Below are positions 52,811-62,159 of a DNA stretch of 64,000 bases, one piece after another. Position 1 is the first letter of the stretch; every line of letters starts with the position of its first letter. The position numbers and the translations under genes are program-made. The stretch is from Ruegeria arenilitoris (GTDB lineage: Bacteria > Pseudomonadota > Alphaproteobacteria > Rhodobacterales > Rhodobacteraceae): the NCBI RefSeq assembly GCF_013031355.1, contig NZ_WPZO01000006.1, positions 124,001-188,000 of the forward strand, given 5' to 3'. A model generated the notes under the pieces. The model saw only the letters and a list, made by a program, of their open reading frames with translations. It ran no database searches and was not told where the DNA came from.

Positions 52811-54007
52811 ATGCTGGCATCGAAACGCATTCTGCTGATCATCGGCGGTGGGATCGCGGCGTATAAGTCGCTGGACCTGATCCGGCGTTTGCGGGAACGC
52901 GGCGCGTATGTGACACCCGTACTGACCCGCGCGGCAGAGGAATTCGTGACGCCCCTTTCGGTGTCAGCTTTGGCCGGAGAGAAGGTCTATCGCGACCTGT
53001 TCGACCTGACGGATGAGGCCGAGATGGGGCATATTCAATTGTCCCGTTCGGCTGATCTGATTGTTGTTGCACCGGCGACTGCCGATCTGATGGGCAAGAT
53101 GGCCGGGGGGCTGGCCAATGATCTGGCCTCGACCCTGCTGATGGCAACTGACACGCCGGTTCTGTGTGCGCCTGCGATGAATGTGCGGATGTGGGATCAC
53201 CCGGCCACTCAACGCAACCTGAAACAGTTGCAGGCGGATGACATCCGTTTTGTGGGCCCGAACGAGGGCGATATGGCCTGCGGTGAATATGGTCCCGGAC
53301 GCATGTCGGAGCCGTTGGAGATTGTGGCCGCGATCGAAGCGGAACTGGGTGATGGTCCGCTGAACGGCAAGCGTGTGCTGGTGACCTCGGGGCCGACGCA
53401 TGAACCCATCGACCCGGTACGCTATATCGCCAACCGCTCGTCCGGGGCGCAGGGCGCGGCGGTCGCCCGTGCGATGGCCGCGCTGGGGGCTGAGGTGGTG
53501 TTTGTAACCGGCCCTGCAGATGTACCGCCGCCAGACGGGGTTCAAGTTGTGCCGGTGGAAACCGCGCAACAGATGTCCGACGCGGTTGATGCGGCGCTAC
53601 CTGTCGATGCGGGTGTGTTTGCGGCGGCTGTTGCCGATTGGCGCGTGGCCAGTGCCTCAGACAAGAAACTGAAGAAAAGCCGCGACGGATTGCCCGTGCT
53701 GGAGTTTGCCGAAAACCCCGACATCCTGAAGCGTGTCTCGCATATGGACAAAGGCCGCCCCGCGCTGGTCGTTGGGTTCGCGGCTGAAACGGACGATGTG
53801 ATCGAACACGCCACCGCCAAACGAGGGCGCAAGGGCTGTGACTGGATTGTAGCCAATGATGTCAGCCCGGCGACGGGGATCATGGGCGGGTCCGAGAATG
53901 CGGTGATCCTGATTTCAGACGACGGCGCCGAGGAATGGCCGCGCATGGGCAAGGATGAAGTGGCCAAGCGTCTGGCACGTAAGATCGCCGAAGCGTTGAT
54001 CAGCTAA
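52811..54007 (+). CDS. coaBC: phosphopantothenoylcysteine decarboxylase / phosphopantothenate--cysteine ligase
   Basis: This 398-residue bifunctional protein makes 4'-phosphopantetheine for coenzyme A. The N-terminal flavoprotein decarboxylase (CoaC) has LLIIGGGIAAYKSLDLIRRL, the catalytic His region and APAMNVRMWDHPATQ. The C-terminal ligase (CoaB) has VLVTSGPTHEPIDPVRYIANRSSGAQG. Length and both motifs are normal. Confidence 0.98.
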   Translation: MLASKRILLIIGGGIAAYKSLDLIRRLRERGAYVTPVLTRAAEEFVTPLSVSALAGEKVYRDLFDLTDEAEMGHIQLSRSADLIVVAPATADLMGKMAGGLANDLASTLLMATDTPVLCAPAMNVRMWDHPATQRNLKQLQADDIRFVGPNEGDMACGEYGPGRMSEPLEIVAAIEAELGDGPLNGKRVLVTSGPTHEPIDPVRYIANRSSGAQGAAVARAMAALGAEVVFVTGPADVPPPDGVQVVPVETAQQMSDAVDAALPVDAGVFAAAVADWRVASASDKKLKKSRDGLPVLEFAENPDILKRVSHMDKGRPALVVGFAAETDDVIEHATAKRGRKGCDWIVANDVSPATGIMGGSENAVILISDDGAEEWPRMGKDEVAKRLARKIAEALIS

Positions 54008-54022
54008 ACCAAAGGAGCAGTG

Positions 54023-54478
54023 ATGGTTGCTATTCGTGTGATCCGAGAGGAAGGGTCTGATCCGTCAGTCCCGCTGCCATCTTATGAAACCTCCGGGGCA
54101 GCCGGGGCGGATGTGCGGGCGAATCTGCCGGACGGGGCCTCGATCACGCTGGAACCCGGTCAGCGCGCCTTGGTGCCGACGGGGCTGCGTATTGAAATCC
54201 CGCAGGGGTTTGAAGTTCAGGTGCGTCCCCGTTCTGGCTTGGCGCTGAAACACGGCATTACCCTGCCCAACACTCCCGGCACGATCGACAGTGACTATCG
54301 CGGCCCGCTGGGCGTAATCGTCCTGAACGCCGGGCAAGAGGCGTTCGAGCTCACCCATGGCGAACGCATCGCCCAACTGGTCGTCGCCCCCGTGGTGCAG
54401 GCCGCGTTCGAGCCGGCGGAGGCGCTCAGCGACACAGTCCGCGGTGCGGGCGGGTTCGGCTCGACCGGGCGAGGCTGA
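54023..54478 (+). CDS. dut: dUTP diphosphatase
   Basis: This 151-residue trimeric dUTPase has all five motifs: [30 protein letters not shown] (catalytic Asp), GERIAQLVV and the C-terminal [12 protein letters not shown]. The ATG at 54023 lies 5 bp after aaaggag; an in-frame GTG 3 bp earlier is less likely. Its stop overlaps the start of the MoeB/ThiF gene (TGATG). Confidence 0.97.
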   Translation: MVAIRVIREEGSDPSVPLPSYETSGAAGADVRANLPDGASITLEPGQRALVPTGLRIEIPQGFEVQVRPRSGLALKHGITLPNTPGTIDSDYRGPLGVIVLNAGQEAFELTHGERIAQLVVAPVVQAAFEPAEALSDTVRGAGGFGSTGRG

Positions 54479-55524
54479 TGCTGCTGGTCCTGATTCTGGC
54501 TGCGGGTCTGTGGGGCATCGGCTATATTGCCGGAGTGTCCCGGACTGCCCGCATGACCTCGGTCGGGGTTCTTCTGCTGGGCGTCATAACGGCTCAGCTG
54601 GTACTGCCGGATGGCCATCCGTTGCGTGAGGCGACTGGCGGCTCTGCGGCGCTTTGGCTGATCTTGGGTGGCGTGGCCATTCTGGTTCTGGTTTACGGAA
54701 GGGTGCTGAAAGCGCTGAGAAACCGCGCAGCCCCTGCCGCCGCCAAGGAGCCCGCTATGCCATCCGACCAATTCTCTGAAACCGAACTGGAACGCTATGC
54801 CCGCCACATCGTTTTGCGTGAGCTGGGCGGGCCAGGTCAGAAGAAAATGAAAAAGGCCCGCGTTCTGGTCATCGGCGCCGGGGGGCTGGGAGCGCCGGCC
54901 CTGCAATATCTGGCCGCTGCCGGAGTGGGCACAATCGGCGTGATCGACGATGACGAGGTCGAAAATGCCAACCTACAACGGCAGGTGATTCACCGCGATG
55001 CCGATATCGGGATGCCCAAGGTCTTCTCGGCCCAGCAGGCGATGGAGGCGCAGAACCCCAACGTCACCGTTCTGCCCTATCACCGTCGACTGACCGACGA
55101 AATCGCCCACGACCTTTTCGCTGACTTTGATCTGATCCTCGACGGCACCGATAACTTCGACACCCGCTATCTGGCCAATCGAACGGCGGTGGCGCTGGGC
55201 AAGCCGCTGATCTCAGGCGCCCTGTCACAATGGGAAGGACAGCTCAGCGTCTTTGATCCTGCCAATGATGCGCCCTGCTATCAGTGCATCTTCCCCGAAG
55301 CCCCGGCCCCCGGTTTAGCCCCTTCTTGTGCCGAGGCGGGTGTGATCGGCCCGTTGCCCGGTGTGGTCGGTTCGATGATGGCGGTTGAAGCGATCAAGGT
55401 GATCACCGGGGCTGGACAACCCCTGCGCGGCGAGATGCTGATCTATGACGCGCTCTATGGTGAAAGCCGCAAGATCACCCTGTCGCGCCGTGCCGATTGT
55501 CCGATTTGTGGCGCTGGGGCGTAA
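54478..55524 (+). CDS. moeB: HesA/MoeB/ThiF family adenylyltransferase with N-terminal membrane domain
   Basis: This 348-residue protein has an N-terminal membrane domain of about 75 residues with three hydrophobic segments (residues 1-20, 28-45, 56-76), a linker rich in Ala, and then a complete E1-like MoeB/ThiF domain. The latter has VLVIGAGGLGAPALQYLAAAGVG (ATP loop), LILDGTDNFDTRYLAN and zinc-binding CYQC and CPIC pairs, with SCAEAGVIGPLPGVVGS near the catalytic Cys. It activates the C-terminus of a ubiquitin-like sulfur carrier (MoaD or ThiS) by adenylation. The membrane part is unusual against E. coli MoeB; an internal Met at about residue 93 could give the soluble form. It is coupled to dut. 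Confidence 0.9.
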   Translation: MLLVLILAAGLWGIGYIAGVSRTARMTSVGVLLLGVITAQLVLPDGHPLREATGGSAALWLILGGVAILVLVYGRVLKALRNRAAPAAAKEPAMPSDQFSETELERYARHIVLRELGGPGQKKMKKARVLVIGAGGLGAPALQYLAAAGVGTIGVIDDDEVENANLQRQVIHRDADIGMPKVFSAQQAMEAQNPNVTVLPYHRRLTDEIAHDLFADFDLILDGTDNFDTRYLANRTAVALGKPLISGALSQWEGQLSVFDPANDAPCYQCIFPEAPAPGLAPSCAEAGVIGPLPGVVGSMMAVEAIKVITGAGQPLRGEMLIYDALYGESRKITLSRRADCPICGAGA

Positions 55525-55580
55525 CCCGCTCTGGATCATCTGGCCTGCCGTTCCTAATTCTGTGGTCAAAGGAGACTTGT

Positions 55581-57596
55581 ATGACCAATCCGATCCTGTC
55601 CGACTGGACCACGCCGTTTGAAATCGCGCCTTTTGCCGACATTGCCGATGACGATTTCGCCCCCGCGCTGGATCAGGCAATGCAGGCCCATAACACCCAG
55701 ATCGACGCGATTGCGGGCAACCCGGACGCGCCCACATTTGCCAACACGATCGAAGCGCTTGAGGCTGCGGGCGAGGAGATGGACAAGGTTCTGTCGGTGT
55801 TCTTCACCGTCGCCGGGGCTGACAGCAATCCGGCGCGCGAAGAGTTGCAGCGCGAGTTCTCGCCCAAGTTGGCCGCGCATTTCTCGGGAATTTCCTCGAA
55901 CAAGGCTCTTTTCCAGCGGGTGGCCGACCTGTGGGCGCGCAAGGACGAACTGGACCTGACCGGCGAACAGGCGCGGGTTCTGATGCTGACCCATCGGGGG
56001 TTCGTACGGTCCGGTGCGGCGCTTGAGGGTGATGAGGATGCCCGGATGCAAGAGATCAAGGCGCGGCTGGCCTCGTTGGGGACCTCGTTTACCCAAAACC
56101 TGCTGGCCGATGAGCGCGACTGGTTCATGGAACTGTCCGAGGATGATCTGGAAGGTCTGCCGGGTTTCGTGGTGGATGCCGCCCGTGCCGCGGGGCAGGA
56201 AAAGGGAGCGGCGGGACCGGTGGTAACCCTGTCCCGGTCCCTGATCGTACCGTTCCTGCAATTCTCGCCCCGCCGTGACCTGAGGGAAAAGGCCTATCGC
56301 GCCTGGACCGCGCGGGGGGCCAATGGGGGTGAGACCGACAACCGTGAAATTGCAGCCGAAATTCTTCAGCTGCGCGAGGAACGGGCCAAGCTGCTGGGCT
56401 ATGACAACTTCGCGGCCTTCAAGCTGGAAACGGAAATGGCTCGCACACCGGACAAGGTCCGAGACCTGCTGATGCAGGTGTGGGAGCCGGCCAAGACCCG
56501 CGCTGATGCGGACGCCGAAACCCTGACACAGATGATGCAGGAAGACGGCGTCAATGGTCCGCTGGCAGCATGGGACTGGCGTTACTATGCAGAGAAACGC
56601 CGCAAGGCCGAGCATGATCTGGATGAGGCTGCGCTGAAACCCTACTTGCAGTTGGACCGTATGATCGAAGCGTCCTTTGCCTGCGCCAATCGTCTGTTTG
56701 GGTTGGAGTTTGCACGGCTGGACGTGCCGCTCTATCACCCCGATTGCCGGGCATGGGAAGTCACGCGCAACGGACAGCATATCGCGGTGTTCATCGGTGA
56801 TTACTTTGCGCGGGGATCGAAACGCTCGGGTGCGTGGTGCAGTGCGATGCGGTCGCAGGCCAAGTTCCCCAAGGTGCAGGCTCCGGTCGTGATCAATGTC
56901 TGCAACTTCGCAAAGGGGGACCCGGCGTTGCTGTCCTATGACGATGCGCGCACGCTGTTCCACGAATTCGGGCACGCTCTGCACCAGATGCTGTCGAATG
57001 TGACCTATGAAAGCATATCGGGCACGTCAGTTGCGCGGGATTTCGTCGAATTGCCCAGCCAGCTTTACGAGCACTGGCTGGAGGTGCCCGAGGTTCTGGC
57101 CGAGTTTGCAACCCATGCCGAAACCGGCGAGCCGATGCCGCAGGACATGCTGGAGAAAGTGCTGAAGGCCGCCAATTTCGATCAGGGGTTCCAGACGGTG
57201 GAATATGTCGCCTCGGCTTTGGTTGATCTGGCGTTCCATGATGGTGCAGCCCCAGCCGATCCGATGGCAAAACAAGCTGAGGTGCTGGCCGGGATCGGGA
57301 TGCCGCAGGCCATCGGGATGCGCCACGCCACGCCCCATTTCGCGCATGTTTTTGCAGGCGACGGATATAGCTCGGGCTATTACAGCTACATGTGGTCCGA
57401 GGTGATGGACGCCGACGCCTTTGCCGCGTTTGAAGAGGCGGGTGGGGCTTTTGACCCTGAACGCGCCAAGGCGTTGGAGGACAACATCCTGTCCACCGGC
57501 GGTTCGCGCGAGGCCGAGGACCTTTACCTGGCCTTCCGCGGACGCCTGCCGGGGGTTGAAGCCCTGCTGAAAGGACGTGGCTTGATCGCCGCCTAG
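55581..57596 (+). CDS. M3 family oligopeptidase (OpdA/Dcp-like)
   Basis: This 671-residue zinc metallopeptidase cleaves small peptides in the cytosol. The HExxH site is FHEFGHALHQML, with the downstream Glu and YSYMWSEVMDADAFAAFE of the M3A group. There is no signal peptide, which favours oligopeptidase A or cytosolic Dcp. The start MTNPILSDWTTPFEIAPF has an RBS (aaaggag); an upstream in-frame start within the moeB end is rejected. It converges on ghrA with a 4-bp overlap. Confidence 0.95.
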   Translation: MTNPILSDWTTPFEIAPFADIADDDFAPALDQAMQAHNTQIDAIAGNPDAPTFANTIEALEAAGEEMDKVLSVFFTVAGADSNPAREELQREFSPKLAAHFSGISSNKALFQRVADLWARKDELDLTGEQARVLMLTHRGFVRSGAALEGDEDARMQEIKARLASLGTSFTQNLLADERDWFMELSEDDLEGLPGFVVDAARAAGQEKGAAGPVVTLSRSLIVPFLQFSPRRDLREKAYRAWTARGANGGETDNREIAAEILQLREERAKLLGYDNFAAFKLETEMARTPDKVRDLLMQVWEPAKTRADADAETLTQMMQEDGVNGPLAAWDWRYYAEKRRKAEHDLDEAALKPYLQLDRMIEASFACANRLFGLEFARLDVPLYHPDCRAWEVTRNGQHIAVFIGDYFARGSKRSGAWCSAMRSQAKFPKVQAPVVINVCNFAKGDPALLSYDDARTLFHEFGHALHQMLSNVTYESISGTSVARDFVELPSQLYEHWLEVPEVLAEFATHAETGEPMPQDMLEKVLKAANFDQGFQTVEYVASALVDLAFHDGAAPADPMAKQAEVLAGIGMPQAIGMRHATPHFAHVFAGDGYSSGYYSYMWSEVMDADAFAAFEEAGGAFDPERAKALEDNILSTGGSREAEDLYLAFRGRLPGVEALLKGRGLIAA

Positions 57597-58525
57597 TAGC
57601 CCAAATCACGATCCACGAGGTGCAGGAAGGGTTCGCCTTCCTCACCCCGCCGGATGTTTTCGCAAATCACCTGCGCTGCCGTCACGGGCCGCGTTTCCGA
57701 TGCGATATGCGGTGTCACCGTCACATTCGGGTGCGCCCAATAGGGGTGGTCTTCTGGCAAAGGCTCGACTCGGAACACGTCCAGCGTTGCGTGGCCGACC
57801 CGACCCGAATTCAGAGCCTCAAGCAGTGCATCGTCGTCGATCAGCGGCCCTCGGCCGGGATTGATGATGTGTGCGCCTTTGGGCAGCAGGGCCAGTGTTT
57901 CGGCGTTCAGAGTGTTTGTGGTGGCCGGTGTGTCCGGCAACAGCAGGACAACGATTTCGGCCTGTGACAGGGCGGTGCGCAACCCGTCTTCGCCATGCAA
58001 ACAGGTGACGCCGGGAATGTCCTTGGCGGAACGGCTCCAACCGGTGACGTCAAAATTCAGCGCGGCCAACGCGCGGGCCGCAGCCTCGCCCAACGCTCCA
58101 AGACCCAGAATGCAAACCCGGCGTTCGGTGGCCAATGGCGGTGCGTCAGGTGTCCAGACGCCGTCCTGAACAGTGATGTGCTGATCCATCCCAAGGTGAT
58201 AGCGCAGCACATGGCCCACCACCCATTCGGTCATGCCCTGCGTCAGGCCATGGTCCACCATCCGTGCCAGCGGGACGGTCAGGGTGTCGTTGTCCGCGAT
58301 CTTCTCAACCCCGGCCCAGAGGCTGAGTACGGCCCTCAGCCGCGTGTAGGGGGTGAAATCCAACAGCCCGCCGTTCGGGGCATAGACCACATAGTCGACC
58401 TGATCCGGCTCCAACTCGGTGCTCAGGCGAAAATCCAGCCCCGCTTCGGTCAGGTATTTGGTCAGCAGCGGCTCATAGACGGGCCACAGGGCAGGGCGCG
58501 CGGAAAACAGGATGTTCACGGGCAT
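57593..58525 (-). CDS. ghrA: glyoxylate/hydroxypyruvate reductase A
   Basis: This 310-residue D-2-hydroxyacid dehydrogenase has the NAD(P) loop CILGLGALGEAAARAL (residues 147-162), the catalytic Arg in INPGRGPLIDD and the His in TPHIASETRP. The GhrA-type N-domain (VYAPNGGLLDFTPYTRLRAVLSLWAGVEK) is present. It reduces glyoxylate or hydroxypyruvate, which fits a metabolism in which malyl-CoA cleavage yields glyoxylate. It is at the 3' end of the rod-shape operon, 15 bp after rodA. Confidence 0.92.
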   Translation of the reverse strand: MPVNILFSARPALWPVYEPLLTKYLTEAGLDFRLSTELEPDQVDYVVYAPNGGLLDFTPYTRLRAVLSLWAGVEKIADNDTLTVPLARMVDHGLTQGMTEWVVGHVLRYHLGMDQHITVQDGVWTPDAPPLATERRVCILGLGALGEAAARALAALNFDVTGWSRSAKDIPGVTCLHGEDGLRTALSQAEIVVLLLPDTPATTNTLNAETLALLPKGAHIINPGRGPLIDDDALLEALNSGRVGHATLDVFRVEPLPEDHPYWAHPNVTVTPHIASETRPVTAAQVICENIRRGEEGEPFLHLVDRDLGY

Positions 58526-58540
58526 GGGGGGCCTTTCGGA

Positions 58541-59680
58541 TCAGCGAGGGCGGTGGATATGGGCGCTTTGGACAATACCGAAGGCGGCCATCAGAACCAG
58601 CATGGCCGAGCCGCCATAGCTGACCATCGGAAGCGGTACGCCCACAACAGGGGCCAGTCCCATCACCATCGACATATTAACGGCAAAAAACAGAAAGAAG
58701 TTTAGCGCGATGCCCAGCGTGACCAGCGACGAGAACCGATCCTTGGTCGACAGCGCGGTGACCAGACAGAAGATCAGGATCAGGCCATAGAGGGTCAGCA
58801 GGGTGATGCCGCCGACAAACCCAAACTCTTCGGCTAGCGTAGTGAAGATGAAGTCAGTGTGTTTTTCGGGCAGGAAATTCAGCCGCGATTGCGTGCCCTG
58901 CATGAACCCACGCCCGTTCCAGCCCCCGGACCCCAGCGCGATCTTGGACTGGGTGATGTGATACCCCGCGCCCAGCGGATCGGTCGAGGGATCAAGGAAG
59001 GTGTCGATCCGGCGGAACTGATAATCCTTGAGCAACTGCCACTCGGTCCCGCGGCTGTTGAACACGGTGGCGATCAGGCCGACCACGGCGGCGATGACAG
59101 CGGCGAAATAAGCCCAGTGAACACCGGCCAGGAACATCAGCCCTCCGCCTGCCGCTAACAGCAGGATTGAGGTGCCAAGATCGGGTTGTTTCAAAACGAA
59201 GAATGTGGGGATCAGGATCAGGACAACCGGGATCAGCACCCAAAGTGGGCGCGACGTTTTATGAGATGGCAACCAGTCGTAATAGGCCGCCAAAACCATG
59301 ACGAGCGCGACTTTCATGACTTCGGACGGTTGAAGTCGCATGAAGCCAAGGTCGATCCAGCGCTGCGCACCCATGCCGACCGTTCCGAAGAACTCTACAA
59401 ACACCAGCAGAGCGATCGAGACGAGATAGGCCAGCACCGACATGTTGCGCCAGAACCAGATGGGCACCAGCGCGATAATGAACATGACGGTCAGCCCCAG
59501 CCCGAAACGCTCCATTTGCGGCTCGGCCCACGGCGTCCACGACCCGCCGGCCACGGAATACAGCATCAGGAACCCGGCGCTGGCCACGCTGATCAAAAGC
59601 AGCGTCAGCGGCCAGTTCATATACAGGAACTTGCGGAACCCCGAGGGCGTGGATTTTACGGCGTATTCAAGATAGCTCAT
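58541..59680 (-). CDS. rodA: peptidoglycan glycosyltransferase RodA
   Basis: This 379-residue SEDS-family polymerase has about ten transmembrane helices. Signature parts are GSGGWNGRGFMQGTQSRLNFLPEKHTDFIFTTLAEEFGFVGG and VPLPMVSYGGSAMLVLMAAFG. It builds glycan strands of the lateral wall with its partner PBP2 (mrdA), whose gene overlaps it by 4 bp. Confidence 0.98.
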   Translation of the reverse strand: MSYLEYAVKSTPSGFRKFLYMNWPLTLLLISVASAGFLMLYSVAGGSWTPWAEPQMERFGLGLTVMFIIALVPIWFWRNMSVLAYLVSIALLVFVEFFGTVGMGAQRWIDLGFMRLQPSEVMKVALVMVLAAYYDWLPSHKTSRPLWVLIPVVLILIPTFFVLKQPDLGTSILLLAAGGGLMFLAGVHWAYFAAVIAAVVGLIATVFNSRGTEWQLLKDYQFRRIDTFLDPSTDPLGAGYHITQSKIALGSGGWNGRGFMQGTQSRLNFLPEKHTDFIFTTLAEEFGFVGGITLLTLYGLILIFCLVTALSTKDRFSSLVTLGIALNFFLFFAVNMSMVMGLAPVVGVPLPMVSYGGSAMLVLMAAFGIVQSAHIHRPR

Positions 59681-61626
59681 GCGCGGTCCTTCTCGGTCGG
59701 ACGCGCTTTGGGGCGACGGTCGCCCTCCAGCCGTTTTTGTTGTTCCTTAATGCGGTCTCGGTCGGCGGTCGGATAGGCCTCGAGTGGGGGTGTGCCGTTA
59801 TAGAGCGCCTGCAGCATGATATCGCGGGCCACCGGAGCGGCGGCTTTGGAACCGCCTCCGCCATGTTCGACCACCACGGCCACGGCATATTTCGGATTGT
59901 CATAAGGCGCAAAGCTGACGAACAGGGCGTGATCCCGGCGTTCCCAAGGCAGGTCTTCGTTGCGGATCACGCCCGCGGCACGTTCCGCCTTGGTGATGTT
60001 GCGGACCTGACTGGTTCCGGTTTTACCTGCCATGCGGAACTCGTCCGCGATGATGCGGCTGCGATACGCAGTGCCGCGCCGGTCGTTTGAGACCGAGAAC
60101 ATCGCCTGGCGCACCTGTTCCAGATTGTTGCGGTTTACGGCCAGCGGTTCACCTGCGCCCGAGGGCTGTTCTACGCCGTTTACCGAGCGTACCAGACGCG
60201 GGGTCACTGCGCGCCCAGTGGCTATGCGCGCCGTCATCACCGCCAGTTGCAGCGGCGAGGCTAGCATGAAGCCCTGACCTATCGAGGCGTTTGCAGTGTC
60301 ACCCACCAACCAGTCCTGCCCGTGCACACGCTGCTTCCATTCTTGGTTCGGCGCAAGTCCGGCGGCCACGGCGGACATCGGGATATCGTGTTTGACGCCC
60401 AGCCCGAAGATACGCGCCATGTCAGAGATCTTGTCGATCCCCACCCGCAGGGCCACGTCGTAATAATAAACGTCGCAACTGCGTTTCAGCGAAGTTTCCA
60501 GATCAACCGTGCCATGCCCGCCCCGTTTCCAGCAGTGGAAGCGGCGGCTGCCTACCTTCAGGTGACCGGGGCAATAGACTGTGTTCGAGGGGCCGATCAC
60601 ACCGGCCTCAAGCGCGGCCATGGCAGTGATCATCTTAAAGGTCGAGCCCGGGGGATAGGTGCCCTGCACCGTCTTGTTCGCCAGCGGACGGTAGTTGTCC
60701 TGGGTGAGTGTCCGGTAGTCGGCGACTGAGATACCACGCACGAACAGGTTCGGATCGAAACTGGGGGCCGAACTGATGGCGCGGATATCGCCGGTTTCGC
60801 AGTCGATCACCACGGCAGCGGCGCTTTCACCGGCCAGCCGGGCCTGCGCATATTGTTGCAGGTCGGCGTCCACTGAAAGCTGCAGATCGGCTCCGGCGGT
60901 GCCTTCCTGCCGGTCCAGTTCGCGCATCACACGGCCGGTGGCGTTGACCTCGACCCGCTTGGCCCCGGCCTTGCCGCGCAAAGCGATCTCTTGTTTGGCT
61001 TCCAGCCCGACCTTGCCGATCTGGAACCGGGGGATGCGCAGCACCGGTTCGGGATCTTCGATCTGGCTCAGGTCATAATCGCTGACCGGGCCGACATAGC
61101 CGACCACGTGGGCGAAGTCCTCATACCGCGGGTATTGCCGGGTCTGCCCCACTTCGGGGATCACACCGGGCAGGGCCGGGGCGTTGACGGCGACCTTCGA
61201 GATATCTTCCCACGTGACCTGATCGGCCAGCGTGACCGGCAGGAACGGGGCTGACCTGCGCATCTCAGTTTTGGCCCGCGCGATCTCATCCTCGGTCAGG
61301 GGGATCAATTGGGACAGTTTGGCAATCACCTCGTCCACATCGCCCGCATCCTCGCGCACCATGACGATCCGGTACGAGGGTGAGTTCTGCCCGATGACTT
61401 CTCCGTTCCGATCATAGATCCGGCCACGGGTGGGCGGGATCAGGCGGATGTTGATCCGGTTTTCCTCGGCCAGCAGGCGGTACTCATCGGCCTGATCCAC
61501 CTGCATGAACCGCATTCGCGCGGCCAGCCCGCCGATAAAGGCGGCCTGCAACCCACCCAGTATCAGTGCTCTGCGAGGCAGGCGCTTGTAGGCGAGGCCC
61601 TGGGCTTTGGGTTTGCGCTGCTTCAT
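59677..61626 (-). CDS. mrdA: penicillin-binding protein 2
   Basis: This 649-residue class B transpeptidase has one N-terminal helix, a dimerisation region (ENRINIRLIPPTRGRIYDRNGEVIGQN) and the transpeptidase domain. The active-site set is STFK (PPGSTFKMITA), the SCD triad equivalent (LKRSCDVYYYD) and KTGTS (AGKTGTSQV). The C-terminal tail is long and basic (KRLEGDRRPKARPTEKDRA). Works with RodA in side-wall synthesis. Overlaps both neighbours by 4 bp. Confidence 0.98.
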   Translation of the reverse strand: MKQRKPKAQGLAYKRLPRRALILGGLQAAFIGGLAARMRFMQVDQADEYRLLAEENRINIRLIPPTRGRIYDRNGEVIGQNSPSYRIVMVREDAGDVDEVIAKLSQLIPLTEDEIARAKTEMRRSAPFLPVTLADQVTWEDISKVAVNAPALPGVIPEVGQTRQYPRYEDFAHVVGYVGPVSDYDLSQIEDPEPVLRIPRFQIGKVGLEAKQEIALRGKAGAKRVEVNATGRVMRELDRQEGTAGADLQLSVDADLQQYAQARLAGESAAAVVIDCETGDIRAISSAPSFDPNLFVRGISVADYRTLTQDNYRPLANKTVQGTYPPGSTFKMITAMAALEAGVIGPSNTVYCPGHLKVGSRRFHCWKRGGHGTVDLETSLKRSCDVYYYDVALRVGIDKISDMARIFGLGVKHDIPMSAVAAGLAPNQEWKQRVHGQDWLVGDTANASIGQGFMLASPLQLAVMTARIATGRAVTPRLVRSVNGVEQPSGAGEPLAVNRNNLEQVRQAMFSVSNDRRGTAYRSRIIADEFRMAGKTGTSQVRNITKAERAAGVIRNEDLPWERRDHALFVSFAPYDNPKYAVAVVVEHGGGGSKAAAPVARDIMLQALYNGTPPLEAYPTADRDRIKEQQKRLEGDRRPKARPTEKDRA

Positions 61627-62159
61627 CCCCGCGCCCCCATTGCGCCGGTTTCGGCCGAGGATTTACGCCGCACCCCGAATCCGTTCTGGCTGAGCAGAAC
61701 GATCAGAGGATAAACCGCAATTGTCAGAACCACTTGGATCACTACCGGCCCCAATGCTGCCTGTTGCACCGACAGAATAGCAAGAATGATGCGATTCAGC
61801 ATAAAAACAGCCGTGATGACCACGGCGACGGTGGTCCACTCGCTGACAAAGCCCGAATCCCGCAAACCAAACGCGGCCGAGCGCAGGTAAGCGGCGCCCA
61901 GAACCACCAGCGCCGCCAGCAGGCCGGGCGGGCGTTGCAGCAACAGATCGGACATCAGCATGACGAGGGCGACCAGTAGCGTCGGCACATACTCGGGCCG
62001 CCGCAGCATCCAGGCAAAGGTCAGCGCGATCAGCAGATCCGGAAAGGGCCAGCGGTCCGGTTTTGTATCCAGTGGCAAAAGGTGCAGGAACAGGATCAGT
62101 GCGGCCAGAAACAGGTACAGGCCCCGCTTGGACCAAAGCTGCGAGGTTTGGCTATCCAT
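61623..62159 (-). CDS. mreD: rod shape-determining protein MreD
   Basis: The 178-residue membrane protein has five to six helices and the LPDLLIALTFAWMLRRPEYVPTLLVALVMLMSDLLLQRPPGL pattern of MreD. It is part of the elongasome with MreB, MreC, RodA and PBP2. The start MDSQTSQLWSKRG at 62159 overlaps mreC by 8 bp; a longer open frame into mreC is a shadow. Confidence 0.93.
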   Translation of the reverse strand: MDSQTSQLWSKRGLYLFLAALILFLHLLPLDTKPDRWPFPDLLIALTFAWMLRRPEYVPTLLVALVMLMSDLLLQRPPGLLAALVVLGAAYLRSAAFGLRDSGFVSEWTTVAVVITAVFMLNRIILAILSVQQAALGPVVIQVVLTIAVYPLIVLLSQNGFGVRRKSSAETGAMGARG

